From assembly GCA_963792365.1 (NCBI GenBank), contig CAWBVW010000007.1, positions 186,001 through 250,000 of the forward strand: DNA of 64,000 bases. Reading direction: 5' to 3'. Position 1 is the stretch's first letter, and each line of letters starts with the position of its first letter. Origin of the DNA: JAOUGY01 sp963792365 (GTDB lineage Bacteria > Actinomycetota > Acidimicrobiia > Spongiisociales > ZC4RG35). Positions 15,589 to 23,821 of the stretch are shown here, one piece after another. The position numbers were made by a program, and so were the translations under genes. The notes beneath the pieces were generated by a model. The model had not been told where the DNA came from. It was given only the letters and a program-made list of their open reading frames with translations, and searched no databases.

Positions 15589-18210
15589 ATGCCACGTAGA
15601 TCACCAATCCATGAGATCGAAAACACCGAACGGCGCGGTCGGTGGTTCCCGGCTTTCGCCGGGCTCCTGGTCATCGCCGTCCTCACCTCCACCTGGGTCG
15701 GGCTTTTTGCCTTCATGGGAGCGAACGCCGCCTACGGCACGATCACCGATGTCGAGCAAGAGTTCATCCCGGACATCGACTCGATGGACCTGTCGTTGCC
15801 GAACTTGTCCCGAGTGTCACGCGTGTACGCCTCTGAGGGCGAGCTCCTCGCAGAGCTCCACGACGGTCGGAACAGCCGTCCGATCCGGTACGACAAGATC
15901 CCGCAGGTGATGATCCACGCCATCCTCGCTGCGGAGGACAAGGAGTTCTTCGTACACGAGGGCGTCGACTTCCGGGCCATCGCCTCAGCCGCCATCGACA
16001 ACATCCTGCTCGACACCACCCGCGGCGGATCGACCATCACCCAACAGGTCGTGAAGCAGAACTTCGTCGGCGCCGAGGTGAGCATCCGACGCAAGATCGC
16101 CGAGGCGTTCGTGTCTGCCGAAGTCGAGCGGCGCTACGAGAAGAAACAGATCCTCGAGTTCTATCTCAATTCGGTGTACTTCGGCTACGGGTCCTACGGC
16201 GTCGCAACCGCCTCGGTCGAGTACTTCCGCAAGCCGGTTCGCGACCTGACCATCGAAGAGGCAGCGACGCTGGCGGTGCTCGTGCGTAACCCCACCCTCT
16301 ACGACCCACGACGCCGCCCGGAGTCGGTGCTCGAGCGTAGAGACGGCGTGATCGCAGAGATGCGCGAAGCAGGGTGGATCACACCCGAAGAGGCCGAAGC
16401 CGCGCTCGACACCGAGCTGGCCGTGAAGCCGCATCGCAACCAGCAGGGCAAGGCCGAACACGTCGTCGCCGAGATCAAGCGACAGTTGCTCGACCTCGAC
16501 AACCATGAATTCGATTTCCTCGGCACCACCAAGGAGGGGCGGAAGCGAGCCATCTTTGGTTGCCCGGCCGACGACACGTCGTGCACCGGCGGAGGCGGAC
16601 TGCGGATCGAGTCCACCATCGATCTCGAAGCTCAGAACCAGGCCAACGCCATCCTCCAGAGCTGGCTCCCGTATCCAGATCCAGAGGCGAATCTTGCGCT
16701 GTGCACCGACCTCGCGGGCGAGCTCGGCCTCGACACCGACGAGAAGATCCAGAACTACGCCGCGGCCAACTCCTGCTCTCCCACCGGGGCGATCGCAACG
16801 GTGGAAGCTGCGACGGGCGCGGTACGAGTGATGGCGAGCGGCATCGAGTTCAGCGTCGACCAATTCGACCTCGCAGTCCAAGGCCGCCGGAATCCGGGAT
16901 CTTCGTTCAAGCCGTTCACCCTGATGGCCGGCCTCGAATATGGTGACCTCACAGGCCACGACCTGACGCTCGGCAGCTACTACGACTCGAGTTCTCCTCT
17001 CATCATCGAGTGCCCATATGTCTGCTCACCCCGCGGCAACGAGTGGCGGGTGAGCAACGCCGGCGGGGGCGGGCGCGGCGTCATTTCGGTCGAAGACGCA
17101 ACAGCCAACTCGGTGAACACCGTTTACGCCCAGATGGCGATCGACATCGGCCCCGAACAGATCGTGGAAATGGCCCACCGCATGGGTATCGAGAGCGAAC
17201 TCCGCCCGGTGCCATCGATCACGCTGGGAACGAGCGAGGTCACCCCGCTGGAGATGGCGTCTGCGTACACCAACTTCTCCACCAACGGTGCGCATGCCGC
17301 GCCCTATCTCGTCAGCAAGATCACGGATGCCGGCGGCAACGTGTTGTACGAGCACGAGGTCTCGATCACCCAGGTCACCGATGCAGAGAAGTTCGCAGCC
17401 GCCCGGCGTCCTCTCCTCCGGGTCCCGATCAACACCACCGCCCCGCGGGCGAACATCGGGCGTCCGCAGGGCGGAAAGACCGGTACTCACCAGGATTACC
17501 GCGATGCCTGGTTCGTGGGCTTCGTGCCGCAGTATGCGACGGCGGTGTGGGTGGGCTACGAGGCCGACCAGATCCCGCTGCGTAACGTGACCATCAACAA
17601 CGAGTTCTACTCCAGGGTGTTCGGTGGATCGGTACCAGGTCCGATCTGGGCGGACTTCATGTCTTGGTATCTCCAGGACGTCCCACCCATCGACTTTCCC
17701 ACTCCGGATGGCGACATCTCGCAATACTTCAAGACACCGACCACCGAGGTTCCGTCGGTGGTGGGGCTCTCCGAAGCCGCGGCTCGCGAGGAACTGCGGA
17801 AGGCCAAACTCGGAGCAGCCGTCGTCCAAGTGCCATCGCTCTCTCCCGCAGGCGAGGTGCTCGCTCAGAGTCCCGGCGCGGGCTCGACGGTGGCACAGGG
17901 GACGGCGGTCGTCGTGGAAGTCTCGACGGGGATACCGCCGACCGGAACGATCCCCGCTGTGTTCGGGCTCACTTTCGACGACGCCCTGGGTCAACTCCAG
18001 GCCTTCAGCGATGAGAACCGGCTCGATCTCGTGTTCCAGCGAGCGACCAAGGAAACCGAGGCCCCCGGAACAGTCGGAGTGGTACTGGGCACCCGCCCGG
18101 GGACAGGCACCGAGATCGGATACGGCGCAACTGTGACGATCGTCGTCGGCGTTGCGCCGTCCGGTGGTGGTGGCGGCGATGGTGGTGGCGGTGGTGGCGG
18201 CGATGGCTGA
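15589..18210 (+). CDS. Class A penicillin-binding protein (transglycosylase/transpeptidase) with PASTA domains
   Basis: Protein of 873 aa that polymerises and cross-links peptidoglycan at the outer membrane face. A short cytosolic N-terminus is followed by one membrane helix (about 22-44). The GT51 domain has AAEDKEFFVHEGVD with catalytic E116, RGGSTITQQVVKQN and EFYLNSVYFGYGSYGV. The transpeptidase has S438-S-F-K441, an SVN motif (TANSVNTVYAQM) and K630-T-G. Two PASTA repeats (EVPSVVGLSEAAAREELRKA onward, and TIPAVFGLTFDDALGQL) lie at about 720-860, and a Gly/Asp-rich tail ends the protein. PASTA domains bind muropeptide or beta-lactam-like ligands. ATG 15589 has no clear ribosome-binding site. 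A hairpin follows the stop. Confidence 0.95.
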   Translation: MPRRSPIHEIENTERRGRWFPAFAGLLVIAVLTSTWVGLFAFMGANAAYGTITDVEQEFIPDIDSMDLSLPNLSRVSRVYASEGELLAELHDGRNSRPIRYDKIPQVMIHAILAAEDKEFFVHEGVDFRAIASAAIDNILLDTTRGGSTITQQVVKQNFVGAEVSIRRKIAEAFVSAEVERRYEKKQILEFYLNSVYFGYGSYGVATASVEYFRKPVRDLTIEEAATLAVLVRNPTLYDPRRRPESVLERRDGVIAEMREAGWITPEEAEAALDTELAVKPHRNQQGKAEHVVAEIKRQLLDLDNHEFDFLGTTKEGRKRAIFGCPADDTSCTGGGGLRIESTIDLEAQNQANAILQSWLPYPDPEANLALCTDLAGELGLDTDEKIQNYAAANSCSPTGAIATVEAATGAVRVMASGIEFSVDQFDLAVQGRRNPGSSFKPFTLMAGLEYGDLTGHDLTLGSYYDSSSPLIIECPYVCSPRGNEWRVSNAGGGGRGVISVEDATANSVNTVYAQMAIDIGPEQIVEMAHRMGIESELRPVPSITLGTSEVTPLEMASAYTNFSTNGAHAAPYLVSKITDAGGNVLYEHEVSITQVTDAEKFAAARRPLLRVPINTTAPRANIGRPQGGKTGTHQDYRDAWFVGFVPQYATAVWVGYEADQIPLRNVTINNEFYSRVFGGSVPGPIWADFMSWYLQDVPPIDFPTPDGDISQYFKTPTTEVPSVVGLSEAAAREELRKAKLGAAVVQVPSLSPAGEVLAQSPGAGSTVAQGTAVVVEVSTGIPPTGTIPAVFGLTFDDALGQLQAFSDENRLDLVFQRATKETEAPGTVGVVLGTRPGTGTEIGYGATVTIVVGVAPSGGGGGDGGGGGGGDG

Positions 18211-18228
18211 TTTGTCGAAGACGCGCCA

Positions 18229-18247
18229 CCGGCACGCGGAGTGCCGG
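18229..18247 (+). terminator. 7-bp hairpin downstream of the PBP gene
   Basis: CCGGCAC and GTGCCGG flank GCGGA, 19 bp after the PBP stop; no T-tract. Confidence 0.45.
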
Positions 18248-18354
18248 ACACCCGGCCACGTGATGGCTTGCACGTTGTGCCGCCTGGCCGCCGTCGGCCT
18301 GGGACGCGACACGTCGCCTCTCTGAGCTGGGTGTCCCCGGGCGGGACGTCATCG

Positions 18355-18585
18355 GGTGGCGAAGATGTTGGCGCAGCGGCCAAGGCGGTTGAGGAAGCCG
18401 AACGCGCCGAGGCAGAGAAGGTCACCCACGAGATTCCCAGCGAGCTCCTGGGGATAGGAGTCCGCATCGAAGACGACATCCTCGTGACCGTCGACGGACA
18501 TGAGAACCTCACGAGCCTCGTGCCCTCCGATCCCAACAAGATCGAACACCTCTGCGCAGAAGAGAGCTGGCTCCATCGCTCGTAG
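18355..18585 (+). pseudogene. C-terminal remnant of an aminopeptidase P (Xaa-Pro aminopeptidase)
   Basis: About 75 codons read SELLGIGVRIEDDILVT, DGHENLTSLVPSDP and KIEHLCAEESWL before a TAG stop. GIGVRIEDDxLVTxDGxENLT is the characteristic C-terminal end of M24B aminopeptidases P, carrying the last metal-ligand region. The rest of the protein (over 300 residues, including the N-terminal domain and the other metal ligands) is missing; the upstream sequence in this frame is unrelated Arg/Pro-rich noise. The piece has no ribosome-binding site of its own. It is best read as a deletion relic between the PBP gene and the next region. Confidence 0.7.
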
Positions 18586-18806
18586 GCCAAGCGTGCGCGT
18601 GTGGCTTTGCCCGCTCGGCACCAAGCGGGCCAACAGCCGACAGCAAACGGCCAACCGTCTGCCGTCTGCCGTCTGCCCGGTGGTGGGCGTCACCGGTGCG
18701 GTCTCGCATGGCCGGGACACGTGGCCGACGGCTGGCGAGTGACGGCCTTGCCGTTCCGGCGCGACACCGTGATTCAGATGGGCTCTCATATCGTATTTTA
18801 GGTTTA
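18586..18806. other. Non-coding stretch with a heptamer repeat
   Basis: No credible gene. CCGTCTG occurs three times in tandem at 18655-18675, next to degenerate CAGCCGACAG-type units at about 18632-18650. Composition turns AT-rich after 18785. Confidence 0.5.
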
Positions 18807-18841
18807 TTGACGTTTGTTTACACTCACAATAGATTGATGGC
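18807..18841 (+). promoter_or_regulatory. Sigma-70-like promoter with predicted leaderless start
   Basis: TTGACG at 18807-18812, a 17-bp spacer, TAGATT at 18830-18835 and then 6 nt to ATG 18842. The region 18785-18840 is strikingly AT-rich against the rest of the window. This is the clearest two-box promoter seen. Confidence 0.65.
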
Positions 18842-19246
18842 ATGACAGCCACAGCCCATGAGACCCTGCATCTGCGCCCTCCCACACCGTCGCACATCGC
18901 CGACGTCTCATGGGCTGCGCTGTCTCCCACGGTTCGCCCCCGACCTGTGATCTTCCCCGTTCGGGTGCCCGGGCCGGAAGACGGGGTCCCGCACGACGAC
19001 CCCTATGTGCTTCGCATGTGGGTCGCAGCGATAGGTGCGGCATCGGTGGCCGATCTCCTGAAACTCTCTGCGGCTGCTCGTAGAAAGGAGGGGATCCTCC
19101 GACCCGTGAACCTCTCGACCTTGCTTCGAGAGCACTTGGTCGCATGGGACCAACACCATCTGGGGGTGCCCGACCCGCTTCCCAGATTGGGGCCTCGACA
19201 GGTGGCTCGGCTCAAACGGAGCCGACACCGTCACCTGTTGGGTTGA
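18842..19246 (+). CDS. Hypothetical protein, 134 aa
   Basis: I do not recognise a family. The protein has a Pro-rich first 50 residues, then a helical segment (VLRMWVAAIGAASVADLLKL) and a strongly basic C-terminus (LGPRQVARLKRSRHRHLLG). No signal peptide, membrane helix or cysteine pattern is evident. The good promoter directly ahead and normal codon use argue that it is real. Its 3' end overlaps the convergent flippase gene by 35 bp. The basic tail could bind nucleic acid, but this is speculation. Confidence 0.6.
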   Translation: MTATAHETLHLRPPTPSHIADVSWAALSPTVRPRPVIFPVRVPGPEDGVPHDDPYVLRMWVAAIGAASVADLLKLSAAARRKEGILRPVNLSTLLREHLVAWDQHHLGVPDPLPRLGPRQVARLKRSRHRHLLG

Positions 19247-20486
19247 ACAACTCGGCGCGGTGGGCTCGTATCACCGAGTAACCCACCATGCACAGCGCAC
19301 CCACCTCGCCGATCAGGAACGCGACACCGACGGTGGTGTCCGGCGCACCATCGATGCCCAGCACGGCGAGAAGGGCTAGGAGCAGGCCGATCGCCCATGC
19401 GTTCGCGAGGCGACCGGTGGCTCCTTCGGCGACGAGCACCTGGCCCGTGATCTGTGCTGCGGATGCCGCAACCATTCCCGCTGCCACGGCGGCTGCCAGA
19501 ACCCCGGAGGGCTCGAAGTCGGCGCCGAACAACCATTGCACGACGTCGGGCCCGATGACCCTTCCCACCTGCCATGCCAGCGCCGTCAACACCAATCCGG
19601 CAGCGGCCACCTGGGCGCTGAACACTCGGACCCGACGACGTTCGCCCTGATCCACGAGGCGCACCAGCATCGAGAGCAATCGGCCCTGTAGCGAGTAGAT
19701 CAGTGTCAAAGGTGCGCGGAAGAGGGTGAACGTGACGAAGACCACGCTGAAGGTGGCGGCCGTGCCACCAAGAAACGTCACCGCCAGCGGTGACGCCGCC
19801 AGCAGGATCTGTGACGCCGCCGTCCCCGAGGCATAGGCCGCCAGGAACCGACCTGCGCTCTCGGTCCGCTCCGATGCGGGCTGACCCTGCGGTCGCCGCC
19901 AGAAGGGCGTGAGAAGCACCATGATCGGTCCTGCCACCATCGACCAGCCCAGCGCGACGGCGTCCCCTCCCATCTGCAGGATGATGAACGCAAACAGGAG
20001 ACGAAACACCGATTCTGCCCCGAGTAGCACGCCGACCGAGGCGAACCGACGTTCACCGGCCAGAATCCCTCGGCCCAAGAACAAGATGCCGTAGCCGAGC
20101 ATCATGACACCCATCTGGACGGCGTAGATGGGCTCACCGGCGAACAGGCTCTCATCGGTGGACCAGACGAATGCAACGCCGAGGGCGGCCGCCGCCGTGA
20201 TCAGCGACGCCCACACCTTCACTTCGCCCCCGAGCACATATCGGTTGCGGCTCGCCTCCCGAGTCGCAAATTGCTCGAGAGGGACCAGGATGATGGTGGC
20301 GATCACGAACAAGCTGGTCCACAATGCGCCGATCGGAGCAAATGCCGTATCGCCCAGAGCCCTGGCGCCCATGGCATTGAAGATGTAGGCGGCAACGGCG
20401 CCGATCAGCGAACCGACGATCATCCAGACCGTGCCCGGGGCACGCATCCCGTGGGATTCGAGGTCCTCGATCGGAAGATCTGTCAT
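19212..20486 (-). CDS. Polysaccharide/lipid-linked oligosaccharide flippase-like membrane protein
   Basis: Protein of 424 aa with about 12 hydrophobic helices spread evenly along its length (for example TVWMIVGSLIGAVAAYIFNAM, LFVIATIILVPL and VTFLGGTAATFSVVFVTFTLF) and short polar loops, the pattern of Wzx/MATE-like polysaccharide transporters. It would move an undecaprenyl-linked glycan across the membrane. The ATG at 20486 overlaps the stop of the upstream sugar transferase gene (ATGA); a longer in-frame start at 20525 lies inside that gene and is rejected. The family call rests on topology and context, not on a sharp motif. Confidence 0.7.
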   Translation of the reverse strand: MTDLPIEDLESHGMRAPGTVWMIVGSLIGAVAAYIFNAMGARALGDTAFAPIGALWTSLFVIATIILVPLEQFATREASRNRYVLGGEVKVWASLITAAAALGVAFVWSTDESLFAGEPIYAVQMGVMMLGYGILFLGRGILAGERRFASVGVLLGAESVFRLLFAFIILQMGGDAVALGWSMVAGPIMVLLTPFWRRPQGQPASERTESAGRFLAAYASGTAASQILLAASPLAVTFLGGTAATFSVVFVTFTLFRAPLTLIYSLQGRLLSMLVRLVDQGERRRVRVFSAQVAAAGLVLTALAWQVGRVIGPDVVQWLFGADFEPSGVLAAAVAAGMVAASAAQITGQVLVAEGATGRLANAWAIGLLLALLAVLGIDGAPDTTVGVAFLIGEVGALCMVGYSVIRAHRAELFNPTGDGVGSV

Positions 20487-21761
20487 CGCCCGGAAGCGGT
20501 GAGAACGGTCCAGATCGTCTTCCACAGAATCTGGAGATCGAGAATCGGCGACATGTGCTTCACGTAGTACAGGTCGAAGCTGAGCTTCTCGATGGTGTCA
20601 GCTGCGCTCTCGGCATACCGGTAGTTGACCTGAGCCCATCCGGTCATTCCCGGGCGCACGAGATGCCTCTGGTCGTAGAAGGGAATCCGCTTCCTGAACT
20701 GCCGGACGAACGGGATCTGCTCTGCCCGCGGACCGACGATGCTCATGTCTCCACGCAGCACATTCCACATCTGCGGGAGCTCGTCGAGCCGGCTCCGCCT
20801 CAGAAAAGCTCCACCGCGAACGATCCGGTCGTCGTTCGTGGCTGCCATCCGTGGTCCCTCGTCGTCGGCGCCGACCTTCATCGTCCTGAACTTGTAGAGG
20901 GTGAAGGGTTGACCGTTCAGCCCGATGCGTCGCTGATTGAAGATCACCGGTCCGGGAGAGGTTGCCCTGACGACCAGCGCGACGATCACCAACAATGGGA
21001 TCCACAGAGGAGCGAGGAGCGTGACAACCGCTACGTCGAAGAGTCGCTTTCCCGGGAGGAAACTGCTGGTACGGACGAGCGGTGTCGTGATCTCCCAGCC
21101 TTCTGCCAGGTGAACGAGTGGGATTCTGCCGGTGTGCTCCTCGTACACCGAGGCCAGCGGGCGCACGGGGTATCCGGCGATGTCACACGACGAAACGAAC
21201 TGAGCCACCCTGTCACTCAAGACTGCACGCATGTCAACAGCGAGCGTGGTGCCCGAAGGAAGGAGCGTTCGGTCGCTCTCGGTCGACGGGTCGATGACTT
21301 CCTGGATCTCGACGTGAGCAGAGTCGGCGAGTTGGTCTGCCAGATGCTTCTCCGACGTGACGATCGCCAGCCGTTCGGTCCACGGACGCCGCCGCCGAAT
21401 CAACCGGTGCCCGATCATGCCACCGAGATGCAGCCCAAGCGACCAACCCACGAGGCGCCGGGAGAAGTAGAGGTCTCGGAACAAGAACACCGCCACTGCC
21501 ACGAACACGAGCGTGCCGACCGTGATCAGGAAGGCGCGGCCGTACGAGGGACGCGGCACACCAGGTCCGAGCGTCCCGGCCGACAACAACGACGAAAGCA
21601 CCGCGCCCTCCGAGAAGGAGCGAGACAAGAGGAATCACACGATCACCCTGGGCCAGCCACGGGAAGGGAGTCTGGAACACCATCTCCGAGGAGGCAGCGA
21701 TCGCTCCCGCCAGCAACAGGATGTCGATGGCTGCCAACGAGGCGAGGAATCGACTTCGCAC
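20483..21761 (-). CDS. Polyprenyl-phosphate sugar-1-phosphate transferase (WbaP/WcaJ-like), frameshifted in the N-terminal part
   Basis: The C-terminal 200 residues are a classic bacterial sugar transferase domain: KRLFDVAVVTLLAPLWIPLL helix, RIGLNGQPFTLYKFRTMKVG, RRSRLDELPQMWNVLRGDMS and RPGMTGWAQVNYRY. It would load the first sugar phosphate on undecaprenyl phosphate and start repeat-unit synthesis. The middle and preceding helices read in the same frame back to about 21628, where that frame has a stop; the N-terminal helix (FLASLAAIDILLLAGAIAAS) is in another frame from GTG 21761. Deleting one base near 21615-21630 joins them into one protein of about 425 aa. A TAGCAT box at 21775-21770 supports GTG 21761. 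It is coupled to the flippase. Confidence 0.85.
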
Positions 21762-21775
21762 GGGGATGAATGCTA
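21762..21775 (-). promoter_or_regulatory. TAGCAT box for the sugar transferase gene
   Basis: TAGCAT (21775-21770, minus) ends 8 nt before GTG 21761; no ribosome-binding site. Confidence 0.5.
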
Positions 21776-21821
21776 CCGACCGCGCCACGCCTAACGGTCC
21801 CATACGTCCGCGGGTGCCAAC

Positions 21822-22790
21822 ATGGGGCCGATGACATTGCCACCTGTGTCCGTCATCATCCCTGCTCGCAACGCAGCGAGCACGATCACTCGAACGATCG
21901 AGAGCATCCTCGGGCAGACCTACACCGGGGAGATCGACATCGTGGTGGCCGAGGGAGCGTCAGTTGATGCAACCAGGGCAGTCCTCGACCGGTACGGGGA
22001 TCGGGTGCGCGTCGTGGACAACCCAACCGGTCTCACACCGAACGGCCTCAACGTGGCGATCGGAGCGTGCGAGGGAGAGATCATCGTGAGGTGCGACGCC
22101 CACGCCGTACTCCCACCCGACTACATCGCCACCGCAGTGGCCACGCTCGCCCGTACCGGTGCAGCCAACGTCGGGGGCGTACAGGCTGCAAAAGGCATCC
22201 GGTTGTGGGAACGGGTGGTGGCGGCCGCCCAATCCACCCCGCTCGGCGTCGGCGACGCCCGCTATCGCCTAGGTGGGGAACCGGGCCCGGTTGACACCGT
22301 GTACCTCGGCGTCTTCAGGCGGGATGCGTTGGAGCGGGCCGGAGGCTACGACCCTCGGTTCCAGCGCAATCAAGACTACGAACTGAACTGGCGCCTGCGC
22401 GAGCAAGGCGGGACGATCTGGTTCGATCCGAGGTTGCAGGTCACGTACGCCCCTCGAGGCTCACTTCGCGAGCTCGCGCGTCAGTACTTCGACTACGGGC
22501 GGTGGAAGAGGCACATGGTGGCTCTTCATCCCCGAAGCATCCGACTGCGCCAACTGGCGGCCCCGGCGTTGATCGTCGGTCTCGCTGCTTCCGCCGTCAC
22601 GGTGCCGTTTCGTCCGAAGGCCGCTGCGATGGTGCCGGGCGCATACTTCGTCGCGCTGCTCATCACTGCGAGCGCCGAGGCGGTGCGGCGACAAGACCCG
22701 GCGCTCCTCCTCCTGATCACTGCGATACCCGTGATGCACATTGCTTGGGGAATCGGGTTCTTCGTCGGTCACCCGGAGATGCGTTCGTAG
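21822..22790 (+). CDS. Family 2 glycosyltransferase (ExoA-like)
   Basis: Protein of 322 aa. The GT-A domain runs to about residue 230: VSVIIPARNAASTITRTIES, a VVAEGASVDAT segment, the metal-binding CDAHAVLPPDYI (D-x-H variant of DxD) and YDPRFQRNQDYELNWRLRE with the catalytic-base region. Two or three C-terminal hydrophobic helices (AAPALIVGLAASAVTVPF; VPGAYFVALLITASAEAV; LLLITAIPVMHIAWGIGFF) resemble the succinoglycan enzyme ExoA. It builds an extracellular polysaccharide; donor and acceptor are unknown. ATG 21831 is an alternative start. Convergent with the next gene, overlapping by 22 bp. Confidence 0.85.
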   Translation: MGPMTLPPVSVIIPARNAASTITRTIESILGQTYTGEIDIVVAEGASVDATRAVLDRYGDRVRVVDNPTGLTPNGLNVAIGACEGEIIVRCDAHAVLPPDYIATAVATLARTGAANVGGVQAAKGIRLWERVVAAAQSTPLGVGDARYRLGGEPGPVDTVYLGVFRRDALERAGGYDPRFQRNQDYELNWRLREQGGTIWFDPRLQVTYAPRGSLRELARQYFDYGRWKRHMVALHPRSIRLRQLAAPALIVGLAASAVTVPFRPKAAAMVPGAYFVALLITASAEAVRRQDPALLLLITAIPVMHIAWGIGFFVGHPEMRS

Positions 22791-23821
22791 AGATCGACCA
22801 AGTCCTTCGAGGGCCAACGGAACCGCTCTCGCACCTCGGACGCCTGGATTCTCGCGGCGGTCCTGGCCTGATCGGAGCGGACAGACTCGATCGCAGCGCC
22901 GAGGGCCGCGACATCGCCGGGCGGATAGAGCGCCACCGCCGAAAGTCCGTCCACGAGCTCTCGGGTCGCGGGAAGATCGGAAGCCGCGACTGGGACGCCG
23001 ACCGCCAGATACTCGAGCACTTTCGTAGGAATCGAATTCCGGTAGTTGGGGATGTCTTGGAGTGGCGACAACGCGACCTCCGATCTCGCCACCGCCTCCA
23101 TGGCCTCCCCGTGCGGAAGGCGGCCGGTCATCTCCACGGTTGCCCCGACATCGGCGGCCGACGCCGCGACCTGTGACGCCATCTCATCGGTCATGGGACC
23201 AACGATCGTCAGCGGTACCCCGATCAGGCCACATGCCCGGACGGCGTCGATGACACCTCGCACCGCCGTGGCGTCCCCGACGTAGATCGCTCCCGACCCA
23301 GAGGATGACGCCAATGGCAGGTGCCCTGTTTCCGGGTAGTTGGAGATCACCGGGTGCCGCCGACGCATGACCCGACCATACGATGCTTCGGCCAGCGTGA
23401 ACTCCAACGTTCGTTCCGCCATGCGGAGCAAGGCCATCAGGATGGCGGCCAACGGACGGCGCACGAGTCGGGGCAGGTAGTCCTTTGTGAGAAGCTGCGC
23501 CGGAATGTCCTCGTGAACGTCGAACACCACTCTCGACCGCCGCAATCGAGATATCGCGATCCCGAGCGGCAGGAGCTCGGGATCATGTAGCGACACGATG
23601 TCGAAACGCCCACCCAAGGCGATGCGCCATGCAGACAGATTTCGCCGCAACCGACCCCCACGAAGCAGAAGCCAGGTCAACCCCGACGAATCGGCGGGTC
23701 CTGGCGCTCGTGCGGCGAACCACACGTCGAACGAATCGGCCAGAGATCTGATCGTCTTCTCCCTGATGCGATTGTCATCCGGATGATGAACGGTCGTCAG
23801 AACGAGAAGACGCCGATTCAC
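22769..23821 (-). CDS. Family 4 (GT-B) glycosyltransferase
   Basis: Protein of 350 aa. The N-terminal GT-B half begins LLVLTTVHHPDDNRIREKTI and contains IVSLHDPELLPLG and VVFDVHEDIPAQL. The C-terminal half contains AIYVGDATAVRGVIDAV, VTGRLPHGEAMEAVARS-like residues and the nucleotide-sugar motif NSIPTKVLEYLAVGVPVAAS, which ends in the E-x7-E-like acid region. Typical for cell-surface glycan synthesis. Its GTG start overlaps the TGA of the upstream dehydrogenase gene, indicating coupled translation. Confidence 0.85.
   Translation of the reverse strand: MNRRLLVLTTVHHPDDNRIREKTIRSLADSFDVWFAARAPGPADSSGLTWLLLRGGRLRRNLSAWRIALGGRFDIVSLHDPELLPLGIAISRLRRSRVVFDVHEDIPAQLLTKDYLPRLVRRPLAAILMALLRMAERTLEFTLAEASYGRVMRRRHPVISNYPETGHLPLASSSGSGAIYVGDATAVRGVIDAVRACGLIGVPLTIVGPMTDEMASQVAASAADVGATVEMTGRLPHGEAMEAVARSEVALSPLQDIPNYRNSIPTKVLEYLAVGVPVAASDLPATRELVDGLSAVALYPPGDVAALGAAIESVRSDQARTAARIQASEVRERFRWPSKDLVDLYERISG

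Noticed and set aside
18160..18207. GGT/GGC tandem repeat as a separate repeat feature
   Set aside because: It encodes the Gly/Asp-rich tail of the PBP, a common low-complexity C-terminus.
18349..18930. 193-codon minus-strand frame opposite the pepP relic
   Set aside because: No family resemblance; the plus strand carries recognisable peptidase residues and the promoter.
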